Shown: in pieces, positions 10,318-18,646 of the stretch
How positions within the stretch are numbered: the stretch's first letter is position 1
How the letters are laid out: every line of letters starts with the position of its first letter
NCBI GenBank assembly: GCA_958295885.1
Contig: OY282380.1
Location: 1,426,001 to 1,490,000 of the forward strand
DNA length: 64,000 nt
Source: Arenicellales bacterium
GTDB taxonomy: Bacteria > Pseudomonadota > Gammaproteobacteria > Arenicellales > JAJDZL01
Reading direction: 5' to 3'
Notes under the pieces: generated by a model
Told to the model about the DNA's origin: nothing
The model's input: only the letters and a program-made list of their open reading frames with translations
Databases searched by the model: none
Program-made: the position numbers and the translations under genes

Positions 10318-10642
10318 AAGTTAACGATCTCGATTGATGAGTGGATGTGTTAATGTTCAATCAAATAAAGAAGATTTGAGATGAGGAAAAGCCGCTGAAA
10401 ATGGGAAAGCGTTCAACAAATCAGCCTAGCTGCCAAAAAATTGTCGTCTTGGGCACAGCCGAGACCGAACATGCATGGCTCACCTTTCAACTAAGGTTAC
10501 AATTATAGATCGTCACCACTCACGATACCGACAGTGGCGGCTTCATAAAAGCGTTGAACATTGTGAATTCTCGGTGATTGATTCAGGATCGCTCGCAGGA
10601 AAAACTGCTGAGCTCATTGCTGTTAGTATATATTTTGTGCCT

Positions 10643-11542
10643 ATGTGTGGAATAGTCGGCCTCTACCTCAAAAATCCAGATTTAGAACACCGCCTTGGTG
10701 AGTTCGTTGCAGACATGCTCGAAGAAATGGGGGACCGAGGCCCCGACAGCGCTGGTGTTGCGATGTATAGAAACCCCGTACCTGCCGGAGGTTCGAAAGT
10801 ATCAATATTCAGTGCCGACCCGAATGAAAACTGGCAAGCGCGCGTCACACAAATCTCTACACACTTTGACTCTGAATTTACTCTGAACGTACACGCGAGC
10901 CACGCTATCCTTGCCAGTGCAGTTGCCGTTGATGAAGTTGGACAATGGATTCGAACACATTGGCCGGATCTTCGAGTGATGAGCATCGGAAAATCGATCG
11001 AAATCTACAAAGAAAAAGGGCATCCAAACCAAGTCGTCGAACGCTTTCGCTTTAGAAAATTTTCCGGCACTCACGCTGTCGCACATACTCGCATGGCAAC
11101 TGAAAGCGCCGTTACTACCGAACATTCACATCCATTCTCAACGGGACTTGATCTTTGTCTCGTTCATAATGGCTCGCTGTCCAATCACAACCGACTGCGA
11201 CAGTTTCTAAGAAGACAGGGCAGTGAATTCCAAACCGATAACGACAGCGAAGTTGCTGCGGGATTCTTGACCTGGCGACTCTCCAAAGGTGAAACCGTAA
11301 TTGAAGCCTTGGAATCTGCCATACAGCATTTGGATGGATTCTATACATTCGCAATTGGTACCAATAACGGATTCTCTGTGCTGCGCGATCCGATTGCCTG
11401 CAAACCTGCAGTTCTTGCTGAAAATGACGACTGGGTAGCCATGTCGTCTGAATATCGTGCGATCGCGAGGCTGCCCGGTGCAAAGCACTCCAGTATTTGG
11501 GAACCTTCACCTGCACAAATCTACAGTTGGGAACGTCACTAA
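10643..11542 (+). CDS. mgsA: Class II glutamine amidotransferase subunit (MgsA/GlxB type)
   Basis: The frame is open from 10475, but the protein should begin at the ATG at 10643, because the Ntn-hydrolase nucleophile Cys must follow the initiator Met (MCGIVGLY). The resulting 299 residues match the family length. Other visible signatures are the GDRGPDSAG loop near residue 34 and HTRMATES (substrate-binding Arg) with LVHNGSLSNH in the middle. It is the N-terminal module of glutamate synthase made as a separate protein. With the next two genes it should form N-methylglutamate synthase (ammonia/methylamine transfer to 2-oxoglutarate) or a related GlxBCD enzyme. The next gene starts almost at its stop codon, implying an operon. 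Confidence 0.85.
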   Translation: MCGIVGLYLKNPDLEHRLGEFVADMLEEMGDRGPDSAGVAMYRNPVPAGGSKVSIFSADPNENWQARVTQISTHFDSEFTLNVHASHAILASAVAVDEVGQWIRTHWPDLRVMSIGKSIEIYKEKGHPNQVVERFRFRKFSGTHAVAHTRMATESAVTTEHSHPFSTGLDLCLVHNGSLSNHNRLRQFLRRQGSEFQTDNDSEVAAGFLTWRLSKGETVIEALESAIQHLDGFYTFAIGTNNGFSVLRDPIACKPAVLAENDDWVAMSSEYRAIARLPGAKHSSIWEPSPAQIYSWERH

Positions 11543-11555
11543 TTCATCTACGTCT

Positions 11556-12242
11556 TTGCAAGTGGAATTCGATTTAGCAGTTCATTCACTTCGAGAAATC
11601 AATCAGGCATTGCATGACGCATGCGACGCAGAACGCGCTGCAACCATCACAATCCACCACCCAAAAGGCGCACACTCCGTTGCGGCGGGCTTAACCGCTG
11701 CCGTCAACGTAAATGTTCTTGGACATGTTGGCTATTATTGTGCAGGCATGAATCAGAACGCAAGTATCCATATCTACGGTAATGCAGGCCCGGGTTTGGT
11801 CGAAAACATGATGTCCGGATCCGTTGTTGTTGAAGGCAATGCATCTCAATATGCAGGCGCTTCCGGCCATGGCGGCCTTCTTGTCATCAAAGGGAATACA
11901 AGTTCACGCTGTGGCATCTCAATGAAAGGAATTGACATTGTCGTCGGCGGCTCCATCGGCCATTTCAGTGCGTTTATGGCTCAGTCTGGACGTCTTGTAG
12001 TCTGTGGTGACGCAGCCCGAGATTTGGGAGATTCAATCTATGAAGCACAAATTTTTGTGCGGGGTTCGGTCGCCAGTCTGGGTTCTGACTGTATTGAGAA
12101 GGAAATGCTGCAGCACCATAGAGAAGATTTGGAACAGCTGCTGCAGCGTGCTGGTTTTGAATATCCTGCAACGGAGTTTCGTCGATACGGATCCGCTCGA
12201 AAGCTTTATAACTTCAATATCGATAACGCTGATGCCCTCTGA
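11556..12242 (+). CDS. mgsB: GXGXG-domain subunit (MgsB/GlxC type)
   Basis: This protein is the C-terminal beta-helix module of glutamate synthase made separately. It is dominated by the GXGXG repeat (NVLGHVGYYCAGMN, GNAGPGLVENMMSG, GNASQYAGA, GNTSSRCGISMKG). It ends with RYGSARKLYNFNIDNAD, characteristic of GlxC/MgsB. The start is uncertain: a TTG at 11556 or GTG at 11562 fits the family N-terminus, whereas an upstream ATG at 11457 would overlap mgsA deeply. The product is about 228 residues from the TTG. It structurally links the amidotransferase and FMN subunits. Its 3' end overlaps the mgsC start by 11 bp, suggesting coupled translation. Confidence 0.85.
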   Translation: MQVEFDLAVHSLREINQALHDACDAERAATITIHHPKGAHSVAAGLTAAVNVNVLGHVGYYCAGMNQNASIHIYGNAGPGLVENMMSGSVVVEGNASQYAGASGHGGLLVIKGNTSSRCGISMKGIDIVVGGSIGHFSAFMAQSGRLVVCGDAARDLGDSIYEAQIFVRGSVASLGSDCIEKEMLQHHREDLEQLLQRAGFEYPATEFRRYGSARKLYNFNIDNADAL

Positions 12243-13566
12243 CCCAAACAAAAACTCTTTCGACCCGCGATTTCTGCGTCCATCCGCTACGTTTCCAGAT
12301 CACGTACTGGCAGAAATTCACCGCGCTGCCGATCAAGGCGTATACGAGATTCGTGGCTTCGGAGCAAAAAGGTCGATACCCACGTTCGACGACCTCGTCT
12401 TTCTCGGTGCGTCCATGTCCAGATATCCCTTGGAAGGATATCGTGAAAAATGCTCAACCGATGTCGTAATCGGCAATCGATTTGCAGAAAATCCACTTCA
12501 TTTGGAAATTCCAATCACAATCGCAGGCATGAGCTTTGGTGCTTTGGGCGCCAATGCTAAAGAATCAATTGGCCGAGCTGCGTCTGAAATGGGAACCAGC
12601 ACAACAACCGGTGACGGCGGCATGACCGACGAGGAGCGTAATTCTTCAAAAACATTGATCTATCAAGTACTGCCGTCACGCTACGGATTGAATCCCGTTG
12701 ACGTTCGTCGGGCAGATGCATTGGAAGTCGTTGTAGGTCAAGGCGCAAAACCCGGTGGGGGCGGCATGTTGCTTGGTCAGAAAATCACGGATCGGGTTGC
12801 TGCGATGCGAAATTTACCGACTGGCATCGACCAGCGCAGCGCCTGTCGGCACCCCGACTGGACGGGGCCAGACGATCTCGAGATCAAACTTCATGAACTT
12901 CGTGAAATCACCGATTACAAAATACCGATTCTGATCAAAATCGGAGCAACCCGCGTTGAATTCGATGTCGCACTTGCCGTAAAGGCCGGCGCAGATGCGA
13001 TCGTTCTAGATGGAATGCAGGGCGGTACGGCGGCGACCCAGGATGTATTTATTGAACATGTCGGCATTCCGACTCTGCCGGCCGTTCGAATTGCAGTCGA
13101 TGCGCTCTTGGAAATGGACATGCATCGAAAGGTTCAACTGATCGTTTCGGGCGGAATCCGTTCCGGTGCTGACGCCGCCAAGGCACTTGCGCTCGGTGCA
13201 GACGCTGTTTCCATCGGGAGTGCCGCAATGGTCGCATTAGGTTGCAATCGACCCATATATATTGAGGACTATCACAAAATTGGGACGGCGCCGGGTTTTT
13301 GTCACCATTGCCATACTGGACGCTGTCCAGTGGGAATTACGACACAACTGCCCGAATTGGAAGCGCGATTGAAAACCAAGCAGGGTGCGCGATGGCTCAG
13401 AAACTATCTTGCCACCATGGTATTGGAGCTGCAGACCTTGGCGAGAGCCTGCGGTAAAAGTCATGTTTTGAATTTGGAACCGGAAGATCTGGTGGCGCTT
13501 ACCGTTGAAGCCGCGGCAATGGCTCGGGTGCCTCTTGCCGGTACAAGCTGGATTCCAGGTCAATAA
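12232..13566 (+). CDS. mgsC: FMN/Fe-S glutamate-synthase-like catalytic subunit (MgsC/GlxD type)
   Basis: A 444-residue protein starting at ATG 12232 inside the end of mgsB; a longer frame to 12004 is only overlap. It is the central and FMN domain of glutamate synthase: AGMSFGALGANAKE, GDGGMTDEER, GQGAKPGGGGMLLG, the phosphate loop VSGGIRSGADAAKAL, and the cysteine cluster CHHCHTGRCPVG that ligates an iron-sulfur centre. In methylotrophs MgsABC makes N-methylglutamate from glutamate and methylamine; in rhizobia GlxBCD is a near relative. The adjacent GmaS-type gene supports one of these two roles. No dehydrogenase subunits (MgdABCD) are in the window. Confidence 0.87.
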   Translation: MPSDPNKNSFDPRFLRPSATFPDHVLAEIHRAADQGVYEIRGFGAKRSIPTFDDLVFLGASMSRYPLEGYREKCSTDVVIGNRFAENPLHLEIPITIAGMSFGALGANAKESIGRAASEMGTSTTTGDGGMTDEERNSSKTLIYQVLPSRYGLNPVDVRRADALEVVVGQGAKPGGGGMLLGQKITDRVAAMRNLPTGIDQRSACRHPDWTGPDDLEIKLHELREITDYKIPILIKIGATRVEFDVALAVKAGADAIVLDGMQGGTAATQDVFIEHVGIPTLPAVRIAVDALLEMDMHRKVQLIVSGGIRSGADAAKALALGADAVSIGSAAMVALGCNRPIYIEDYHKIGTAPGFCHHCHTGRCPVGITTQLPELEARLKTKQGARWLRNYLATMVLELQTLARACGKSHVLNLEPEDLVALTVEAAAMARVPLAGTSWIPGQ

Positions 13567-13716
13567 TGATTGATCTCAATTTGAAGCGCACATCTGCTGG
13601 AATTGTGACTTGTACAATCCAGTTGACATATCATTCTTTGAATGCTAAACCAATCCATTAACATAATTTTCACATCATTTCGAAACGAATCCTAATCATC
13701 AGGAAGGAGGAAAATA

Positions 13717-15027
13717 ATGGCGCTTGATCTTGCGCAGTTTGCGAAAGAAGAAGGAATTCGATACTTTTTGATCAGCTTCGTAGATCTGTTCGGGGGTTTG
13801 AGAGCTAAACTTGTACCAGCTGGAGCGATAGCGGACATGCAGCAAGAGGGTGCTGGTTTCGCTGGTTTTGCAACTTGGCTGGACATGACACCCGCCGATC
13901 CCGACATGCTCGCGGTTCCCGACCCGAACAGTCTGATCGTACTGCCGTGGCAGAAAGACATTGGCTGGCTTGCAGCTGACCTTTGGATGGCCGGCGCGCA
14001 GGTAGAACAGTGCCCGCGTGTCATTCTCAAACGACAGCTCGCGAAATTGGCTCAGCAAAACCGCGTCCTCAAAACCGGGGTCGAGTGCGAATACTTGCTG
14101 CTGAACGCTGAAGGCACGAAAATTTTTGACGGACGAGATTCCCAGGAAAAGCCTTGCTATGACCAAACCGCGCTGATGCGAAACTTCGATGTAGTCAGTG
14201 AGATTTGCGATTCAATGATTGAACTGGGGTGGGGACCTTATCAGAATGATCACGAGGACGCCAACGGCCAATTTGAAATGAACTGGAACTACAGCGATGC
14301 TTTAACCACGGCTGACCGACATGTGTTTTTCAAATTTATGGTCAAGACCATTGCCGAGCAATCTGGTCAACGGGCTACGTTCATGCCAAAACCGTTTGCC
14401 GATTTAACGGGGAACGGGTGCCATAGCCATGTCTCGGTCTGGAACAGCGATGGCTCTGAGAATCTGTTTCTTGATGAATCGGAAGAAATGGGGCTTTCCG
14501 AACTAGCCTACAGTTTTCTAGGGGGAATTGTACATAGTGCCGAAGCGCTATGCTCCATTTTCAATCCGACAGTCAACAGCTACAAACGAATTAATGCACC
14601 TCGCACGCGTTCCGGCGCATCTTGGTCACCGAATTCGGTAACCTATACCGGCAACAACCGAACACACATGATTCGAATTCCCGATGCTGGTCGGTTTGAG
14701 CTTCGATTGATGGACGGCGCCGCCAACCCCTATCTGCTGCAGGCAGGTATTGCTGCTGCGGGACTGGATGGCATCAACAACAATCGTGATCCAGGAAAAC
14801 GTTTGGATATTGATATGTATGCGAATCCTGAGCTGGCAGGAGACGACGTGAAGAAACTTCCGTTAAACTTGCTGGATGCAATTCGACTGACCGAATCTAA
14901 CGAAATGCTACGCAGTGCATTCGGTACAGACATCATTGACAGCTATTGCAAACTGAAGATGACAGACTGGAACCAACACTGTGCCCATGTGTCAGATTTC
15001 GAACGCAGCAGCACTCTTGATTGCTAG
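13717..15027 (+). CDS. gmaS: Type III glutamine synthetase family: gamma-glutamylmethylamide synthetase (GmaS) or GlnT
   Basis: A 436-residue glutamine-synthetase-fold ligase. Visible active-site signatures are the metal-binding ECEYLL near residue 124, NGQFEMNW near 186, the ATP-binding GNGCHSHVS near 232, NSYKRINAPRT near 290, and FELRLMDGAANPYL near 328. The enzyme would join glutamate and methylamine (or ammonia) with ATP. GmaS and GlnT cannot be separated by eye, but adjacency to mgsABC favours a shared pathway. A strong AGGAAGGAGG (13701-13710) precedes the ATG. It lies 150 bp after mgsC. A TTGACA at 13623 with a poor -10 could give it its own promoter. Transcription ends at a hairpin at 15052. 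Confidence 0.85.
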   Translation: MALDLAQFAKEEGIRYFLISFVDLFGGLRAKLVPAGAIADMQQEGAGFAGFATWLDMTPADPDMLAVPDPNSLIVLPWQKDIGWLAADLWMAGAQVEQCPRVILKRQLAKLAQQNRVLKTGVECEYLLLNAEGTKIFDGRDSQEKPCYDQTALMRNFDVVSEICDSMIELGWGPYQNDHEDANGQFEMNWNYSDALTTADRHVFFKFMVKTIAEQSGQRATFMPKPFADLTGNGCHSHVSVWNSDGSENLFLDESEEMGLSELAYSFLGGIVHSAEALCSIFNPTVNSYKRINAPRTRSGASWSPNSVTYTGNNRTHMIRIPDAGRFELRLMDGAANPYLLQAGIAAAGLDGINNNRDPGKRLDIDMYANPELAGDDVKKLPLNLLDAIRLTESNEMLRSAFGTDIIDSYCKLKMTDWNQHCAHVSDFERSSTLDC

Positions 15028-15051
15028 CGAATAAAGTAAAACTGTGATCTA

Positions 15052-15072
15052 GCTGGCACTTCTGGTGCCAGC
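15052..15072. terminator. Hairpin between convergent gmaS and anmK
   Basis: A perfect 8-bp stem (GCTGGCAC / GTGCCAGC) with a TTCTG loop sits between two convergent genes. Neither side has a long T run: AGAATTTC follows on the plus strand, and TAGATCACAGTTTTAC on the minus strand. It could serve both directions. Confidence 0.55.
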
Positions 15073-15079
15073 AGAATTT

Positions 15080-16189
15080 CTAAGGAGTGCCGTTTGGAAG
15101 AATGGTCGTTCCGAGAAGAACTTCTTTGCGCGCGCCGGTTACCGATGGAATGTTTCCAGGTTTCTGTTTCAGGCGTCTTTCCGCCAGCCATGCCATTGTG
15201 CATGCTTCGACGTGCTGAGACGCTACGCCCAATTCGTCGGTAACGAGGGTTGGTCGCTGCGAAATTCGTGCCAATCGCTGTCGAATGGCCTGGTTTCGAG
15301 AACCGCCACCACATAGAAAGATCTTTTGTACAGGTGGCATCCACGATTGGATTCCATGCCAGATTGAATCCGCGGTGAATGCTGCAATCGTACTTTGAAC
15401 CGTACCAGCGGACAACCTGGATTCCATCAGGTCAATTTTCTTCTGCAGCCACGTCAAGGAAAATTTTCGACTGTCCAGACTTTTCGGTGGTGACTGCCGC
15501 AAATAGGGATCATCCATCAATCGCTGCAATAGCCTTTCATCTACTGCCGAAGAAAGCGCCCAGGCTCCGTCTTTATCATACGGCTGAGCCAGATGCAGCG
15601 AAATCCATTGGTCCGACAATGAATTTCCAGGCCCCGTATCAAATCCAGTCACATCCTGCCCAGCGTCTGCCGGTAAAAATGTGGCGTTTGCGATTCCTCC
15701 AATATTTACTACCGCTCTTGATTCTTTGCTGCTGCCAAAAGCATAGCGATGAAATGCGGGTGCCAAGGGCGCGCCTTGCCCGCCAACCTGCATGTCCGCA
15801 GCACGAAAATCAGTCACGACTGGAATTCCAGTCCTAGTCGCAAGTATGTCCCCATTTCCAGCTTGCCAAGTGCTTGGAGGATTGGCTTGTGGTTTGTGAA
15901 TAATGGTCTGCCCATGACATCCGATGGCAATAATTTGATCGAATGCATATCCTTGAATTAATTTACGAACGGAATCTGCATATAGGTTTCCCAGTTCCGA
16001 ATCAATTTTGCGCGCGAGTTCGGAATTTTCCTCGGGCTTCTGAAGTAATCTTACGAGCTGCTTTTTGAATATGGGAGAATAAGGCTCAAACATCGAGTGA
16101 TGCAGAACGACGGCAGACGGCGCCTCAAAAGAAACCAGAACCGAATCGATACCATCTAAACTGGTACCCGACATCATGCCAACGTACAT
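15080..16189 (-). CDS. anmK: Anhydro-N-acetylmuramic acid kinase
   Basis: A 369-residue sugar kinase of peptidoglycan recycling. It hydrolyses and phosphorylates 1,6-anhydroMurNAc to MurNAc-6-phosphate in the cytosol. The N-terminal MSGTSLDGID, the ATP-fold strands AIGCHGQTI and VNIGGIANATFLP, the FDTGPGN motif and the late LCGGGSRN are all present. The ATG at 16189 has an excellent AAGGAGG just upstream. It lies directly after the M23 endopeptidase gene on the same strand, the order seen in other gammaproteobacteria, with tyrS on the other side. Length is normal for the family. Confidence 0.95.
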   Translation of the reverse strand: MYVGMMSGTSLDGIDSVLVSFEAPSAVVLHHSMFEPYSPIFKKQLVRLLQKPEENSELARKIDSELGNLYADSVRKLIQGYAFDQIIAIGCHGQTIIHKPQANPPSTWQAGNGDILATRTGIPVVTDFRAADMQVGGQGAPLAPAFHRYAFGSSKESRAVVNIGGIANATFLPADAGQDVTGFDTGPGNSLSDQWISLHLAQPYDKDGAWALSSAVDERLLQRLMDDPYLRQSPPKSLDSRKFSLTWLQKKIDLMESRLSAGTVQSTIAAFTADSIWHGIQSWMPPVQKIFLCGGGSRNQAIRQRLARISQRPTLVTDELGVASQHVEACTMAWLAERRLKQKPGNIPSVTGARKEVLLGTTILPNGTP

Positions 16190-16236
16190 GCGCCTCCTTA
16201 CAGCTGTAAAGGAAAGTGAAGGTATGACCTGATTTT

Positions 16237-18285
16237 TTATTCAGACCCTGATTCGGGTACGACTAAAGCGAGTACTGGATCACGCGCTTTTGCAAGCTTT
16301 TCGGAATAATGAGCAATGTGTGAAGTAAACTCTGCGCGAATAGACTCGGGAATGGGCTCACCCTGCGGCAATGGATACTTCAACGGGTCCTTGTGCTCAC
16401 CGCCCACACGAAATTCGTAATGAAGATGCGGGCCTGTTGAAAGTCCTGTCGAACCAACGTATCCAATGACCTGACCTTGAGACACGCGACTTCCTGGATG
16501 CGTTTTTGCAGCAAATTTCGACATATGAGCATATAGAGTTTCGTACTTGCCGCCGTGACGCAGGAGGATCACTTTGCCGTATCCGTTCTCATGTCTGCGT
16601 TTAACGACGTAACCATCCGCGGTAGCGCGTATCGGTGTGCCTGTTCTAGCGCCGTAATCAACGCCTCGGTGCGGTCGATTCCTTTTGAGAGTTGGATGAA
16701 ATCGATTATTGCTAAACACCGATGTCACTCGCGCGTATTTAATCGGAGAACGGAGAAAAAATCCCTGAAGATTTATTCCATACTGATCGTAGTAAGGATT
16801 GGATGAAAACGCATTATCAAATTTGAAGCCCTGCATCAGGTTGTCTTTCTGATGTAAAGAAGCGGCTAGAATGTTAGGTCTTCCGATCGGTGTATCTTCA
16901 ATATACCGTTGATTGTAAATGACGCAGTATTCATCTCCTTTCTGCAGCTGACGACTAAAGTCGATTCGAGATTCGAATAAATCCGCAAATAATTCGACTA
17001 CTTCAACGGGGAGCTTGACGGCTTTTGCAGCTTCATATAGATTGAACCGAATTATTGTACAAACTGAATGTTCTCTAGTGTCTGTCGGTATTTTCCGAAA
17101 TCCAAATACATAGTAATCCTCGCTGCGAACAACGATTCGAGTCTTTGCAGCTTGCAGGTCACGTAATTCCAGAGCTACAAATTTACCGTCGGCAGATTTA
17201 GCAATTCTAAATTCTTGACCACGCTTTAACCGAGATTTCAATAAATTGCTATTCGGTGCGTCTGCAACTTTTATCGCTTCAGTCTGCGGTAAATTAAGTC
17301 GCTTGAAAATTCGACTTAGAGAATCACCTTTACGCACTTTGACATCATGCCAAATCAGATTTTCGTCATTCAGATGTTCATCCAAAACAAGTTCATTCTC
17401 AGCATCTTCTATGAGATCGAACAGACGGTTTTGATTTAGCAGGTTTTCGAGGTTAGCGGTGCGCTTGGTCTCTATTTCGTCGAGAACTTCAAAGGAATCG
17501 CCATCTGGCAGCAGAATGAGTCTTTTTTCAGCCTTTTTTCCTGCCGAACGAATAAATTCGATTCCAAGCAGCACATCGTTTTGGTCGCGTGCGAATCGAA
17601 TTTGATCTCCGACCCGAAGCACCTTTATCATATTTGCGCCGGGCATTCTTGAAATTTTAACTGCAGCCGATGAAGACAGATCGTTGCGAATGAAAATAAC
17701 GCTTAAATTATCGCCACGTTCAACAACGTTATCGAACCAAATGATATCAAGTGGTTCCATCTGAAAATCTTTCTTGGGTACTGCAGTGCTTTGGTCTGAG
17801 CTAGTCAAAGGAGGCTTGACGATGTAGGGAGGTCTTTCAGCCTCTACGCTCGCCAATCTTTCGGGAGACGGTTCAACGATATAGGGAGATATCTCAGCCT
17901 CTAAGCTCGCCAATCTTTCAGGAGACGGTTCGACGATATAGGGAGATATTTCAGCCTCCGCGCTCACCAATCTTTCTGTAGACGGTCCACCATCTAAAGA
18001 AGAATCACTCTGCTTCAACAGCAAGGGAGAAACTATGCCGGGGTCTGTCAGATTTTGAACGAACTCCGCCTCGTCTAAGAAGAACGCCGGAATCAACTTG
18101 GCAGAAGTAAAAAATAAAGCACTGGATAGAATTACAAAAGCAAAAGCAATGCTGACAAATTTCTTTCCCCAACGCCATTGACGCCGACGTTTAGGAACCG
18201 AGCTTTGTACGTTCCACCAATCGCTGTAATTTGACTTGCTCACAACAGGGATACTTACTATACCTTGATTTGATGCATGCAACAA
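16237..18285 (-). CDS. Membrane-anchored M23 peptidoglycan endopeptidase with LysM/OapA-like domains
   Basis: A 682-residue MepM-type cell-wall hydrolase. A cytoplasmic basic patch (KRRRQWRWGKK) precedes one membrane segment (about 43-66), so the enzyme part is periplasmic. A low-complexity spacer at about 100-155 has three 19-residue repeats (YIVEPSPERLASLEAE). Two LysM/OapA-like modules follow (RGDNLSVIF and KGDSLSRIF). The catalytic M23 domain is near 540-640 with the zinc ligands in HRGVDYG, LYAHM and HLHYEF. It should cleave D-Ala-mDAP cross-links during wall growth. It sits upstream of anmK in the same direction, with a 47-bp gap. An IS element is inserted on its upstream side. Confidence 0.92.
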   Translation of the reverse strand: MLHASNQGIVSIPVVSKSNYSDWWNVQSSVPKRRRQWRWGKKFVSIAFAFVILSSALFFTSAKLIPAFFLDEAEFVQNLTDPGIVSPLLLKQSDSSLDGGPSTERLVSAEAEISPYIVEPSPERLASLEAEISPYIVEPSPERLASVEAERPPYIVKPPLTSSDQSTAVPKKDFQMEPLDIIWFDNVVERGDNLSVIFIRNDLSSSAAVKISRMPGANMIKVLRVGDQIRFARDQNDVLLGIEFIRSAGKKAEKRLILLPDGDSFEVLDEIETKRTANLENLLNQNRLFDLIEDAENELVLDEHLNDENLIWHDVKVRKGDSLSRIFKRLNLPQTEAIKVADAPNSNLLKSRLKRGQEFRIAKSADGKFVALELRDLQAAKTRIVVRSEDYYVFGFRKIPTDTREHSVCTIIRFNLYEAAKAVKLPVEVVELFADLFESRIDFSRQLQKGDEYCVIYNQRYIEDTPIGRPNILAASLHQKDNLMQGFKFDNAFSSNPYYDQYGINLQGFFLRSPIKYARVTSVFSNNRFHPTLKRNRPHRGVDYGARTGTPIRATADGYVVKRRHENGYGKVILLRHGGKYETLYAHMSKFAAKTHPGSRVSQGQVIGYVGSTGLSTGPHLHYEFRVGGEHKDPLKYPLPQGEPIPESIRAEFTSHIAHYSEKLAKARDPVLALVVPESGSE
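17819..17989 (-). repeat. Three 57-bp tandem repeats in the endopeptidase spacer
   Basis: Three direct copies of a 57-bp unit (17819-17875, 17876-17932, 17933-17989) encode the 19-residue unit YIVEPSPERLASLEAEISP with small changes. The copies keep frame, so copy number can change without breaking the gene. Confidence 0.85.
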
Positions 18286-18646
18286 AAATACTAAATTTAG
18301 GAAGTGCCGTTCAATTTTTTAATAATTAGAGTCTTACAAACAGCACATGATTTGATTATAACAGTTTCATAGAAACGTCCGCAATTCAAATTTTGGGGGT
18401 TGTCCATTTTAATCTCCTGCTCGTGTGTCATGTCTTTTGAGATTGCGTAAAGGCGGCCATGCGCGGCAGCCGGCGGCGCAATGGCATTAACATAGGATAA
18501 ATGTATTTGCAGTTTTTAGTAGAGATGGCAACAGATTGATATAGCGGGCAAATCGAGGGATGTAAAAAAATTGCACAGCCGCATTTGACTTTCTTGTGCA
18601 GTACTGTCAAAATAGAGGTAAGGATCATTTTGTCAGGAGATCAGCG

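Noticed and set aside
13623..13651. Strong sigma-70 promoter before gmaS
   Set aside because: TTGACA is perfect, but the box 17 bp later (TAAACC) matches the consensus at only three positions.
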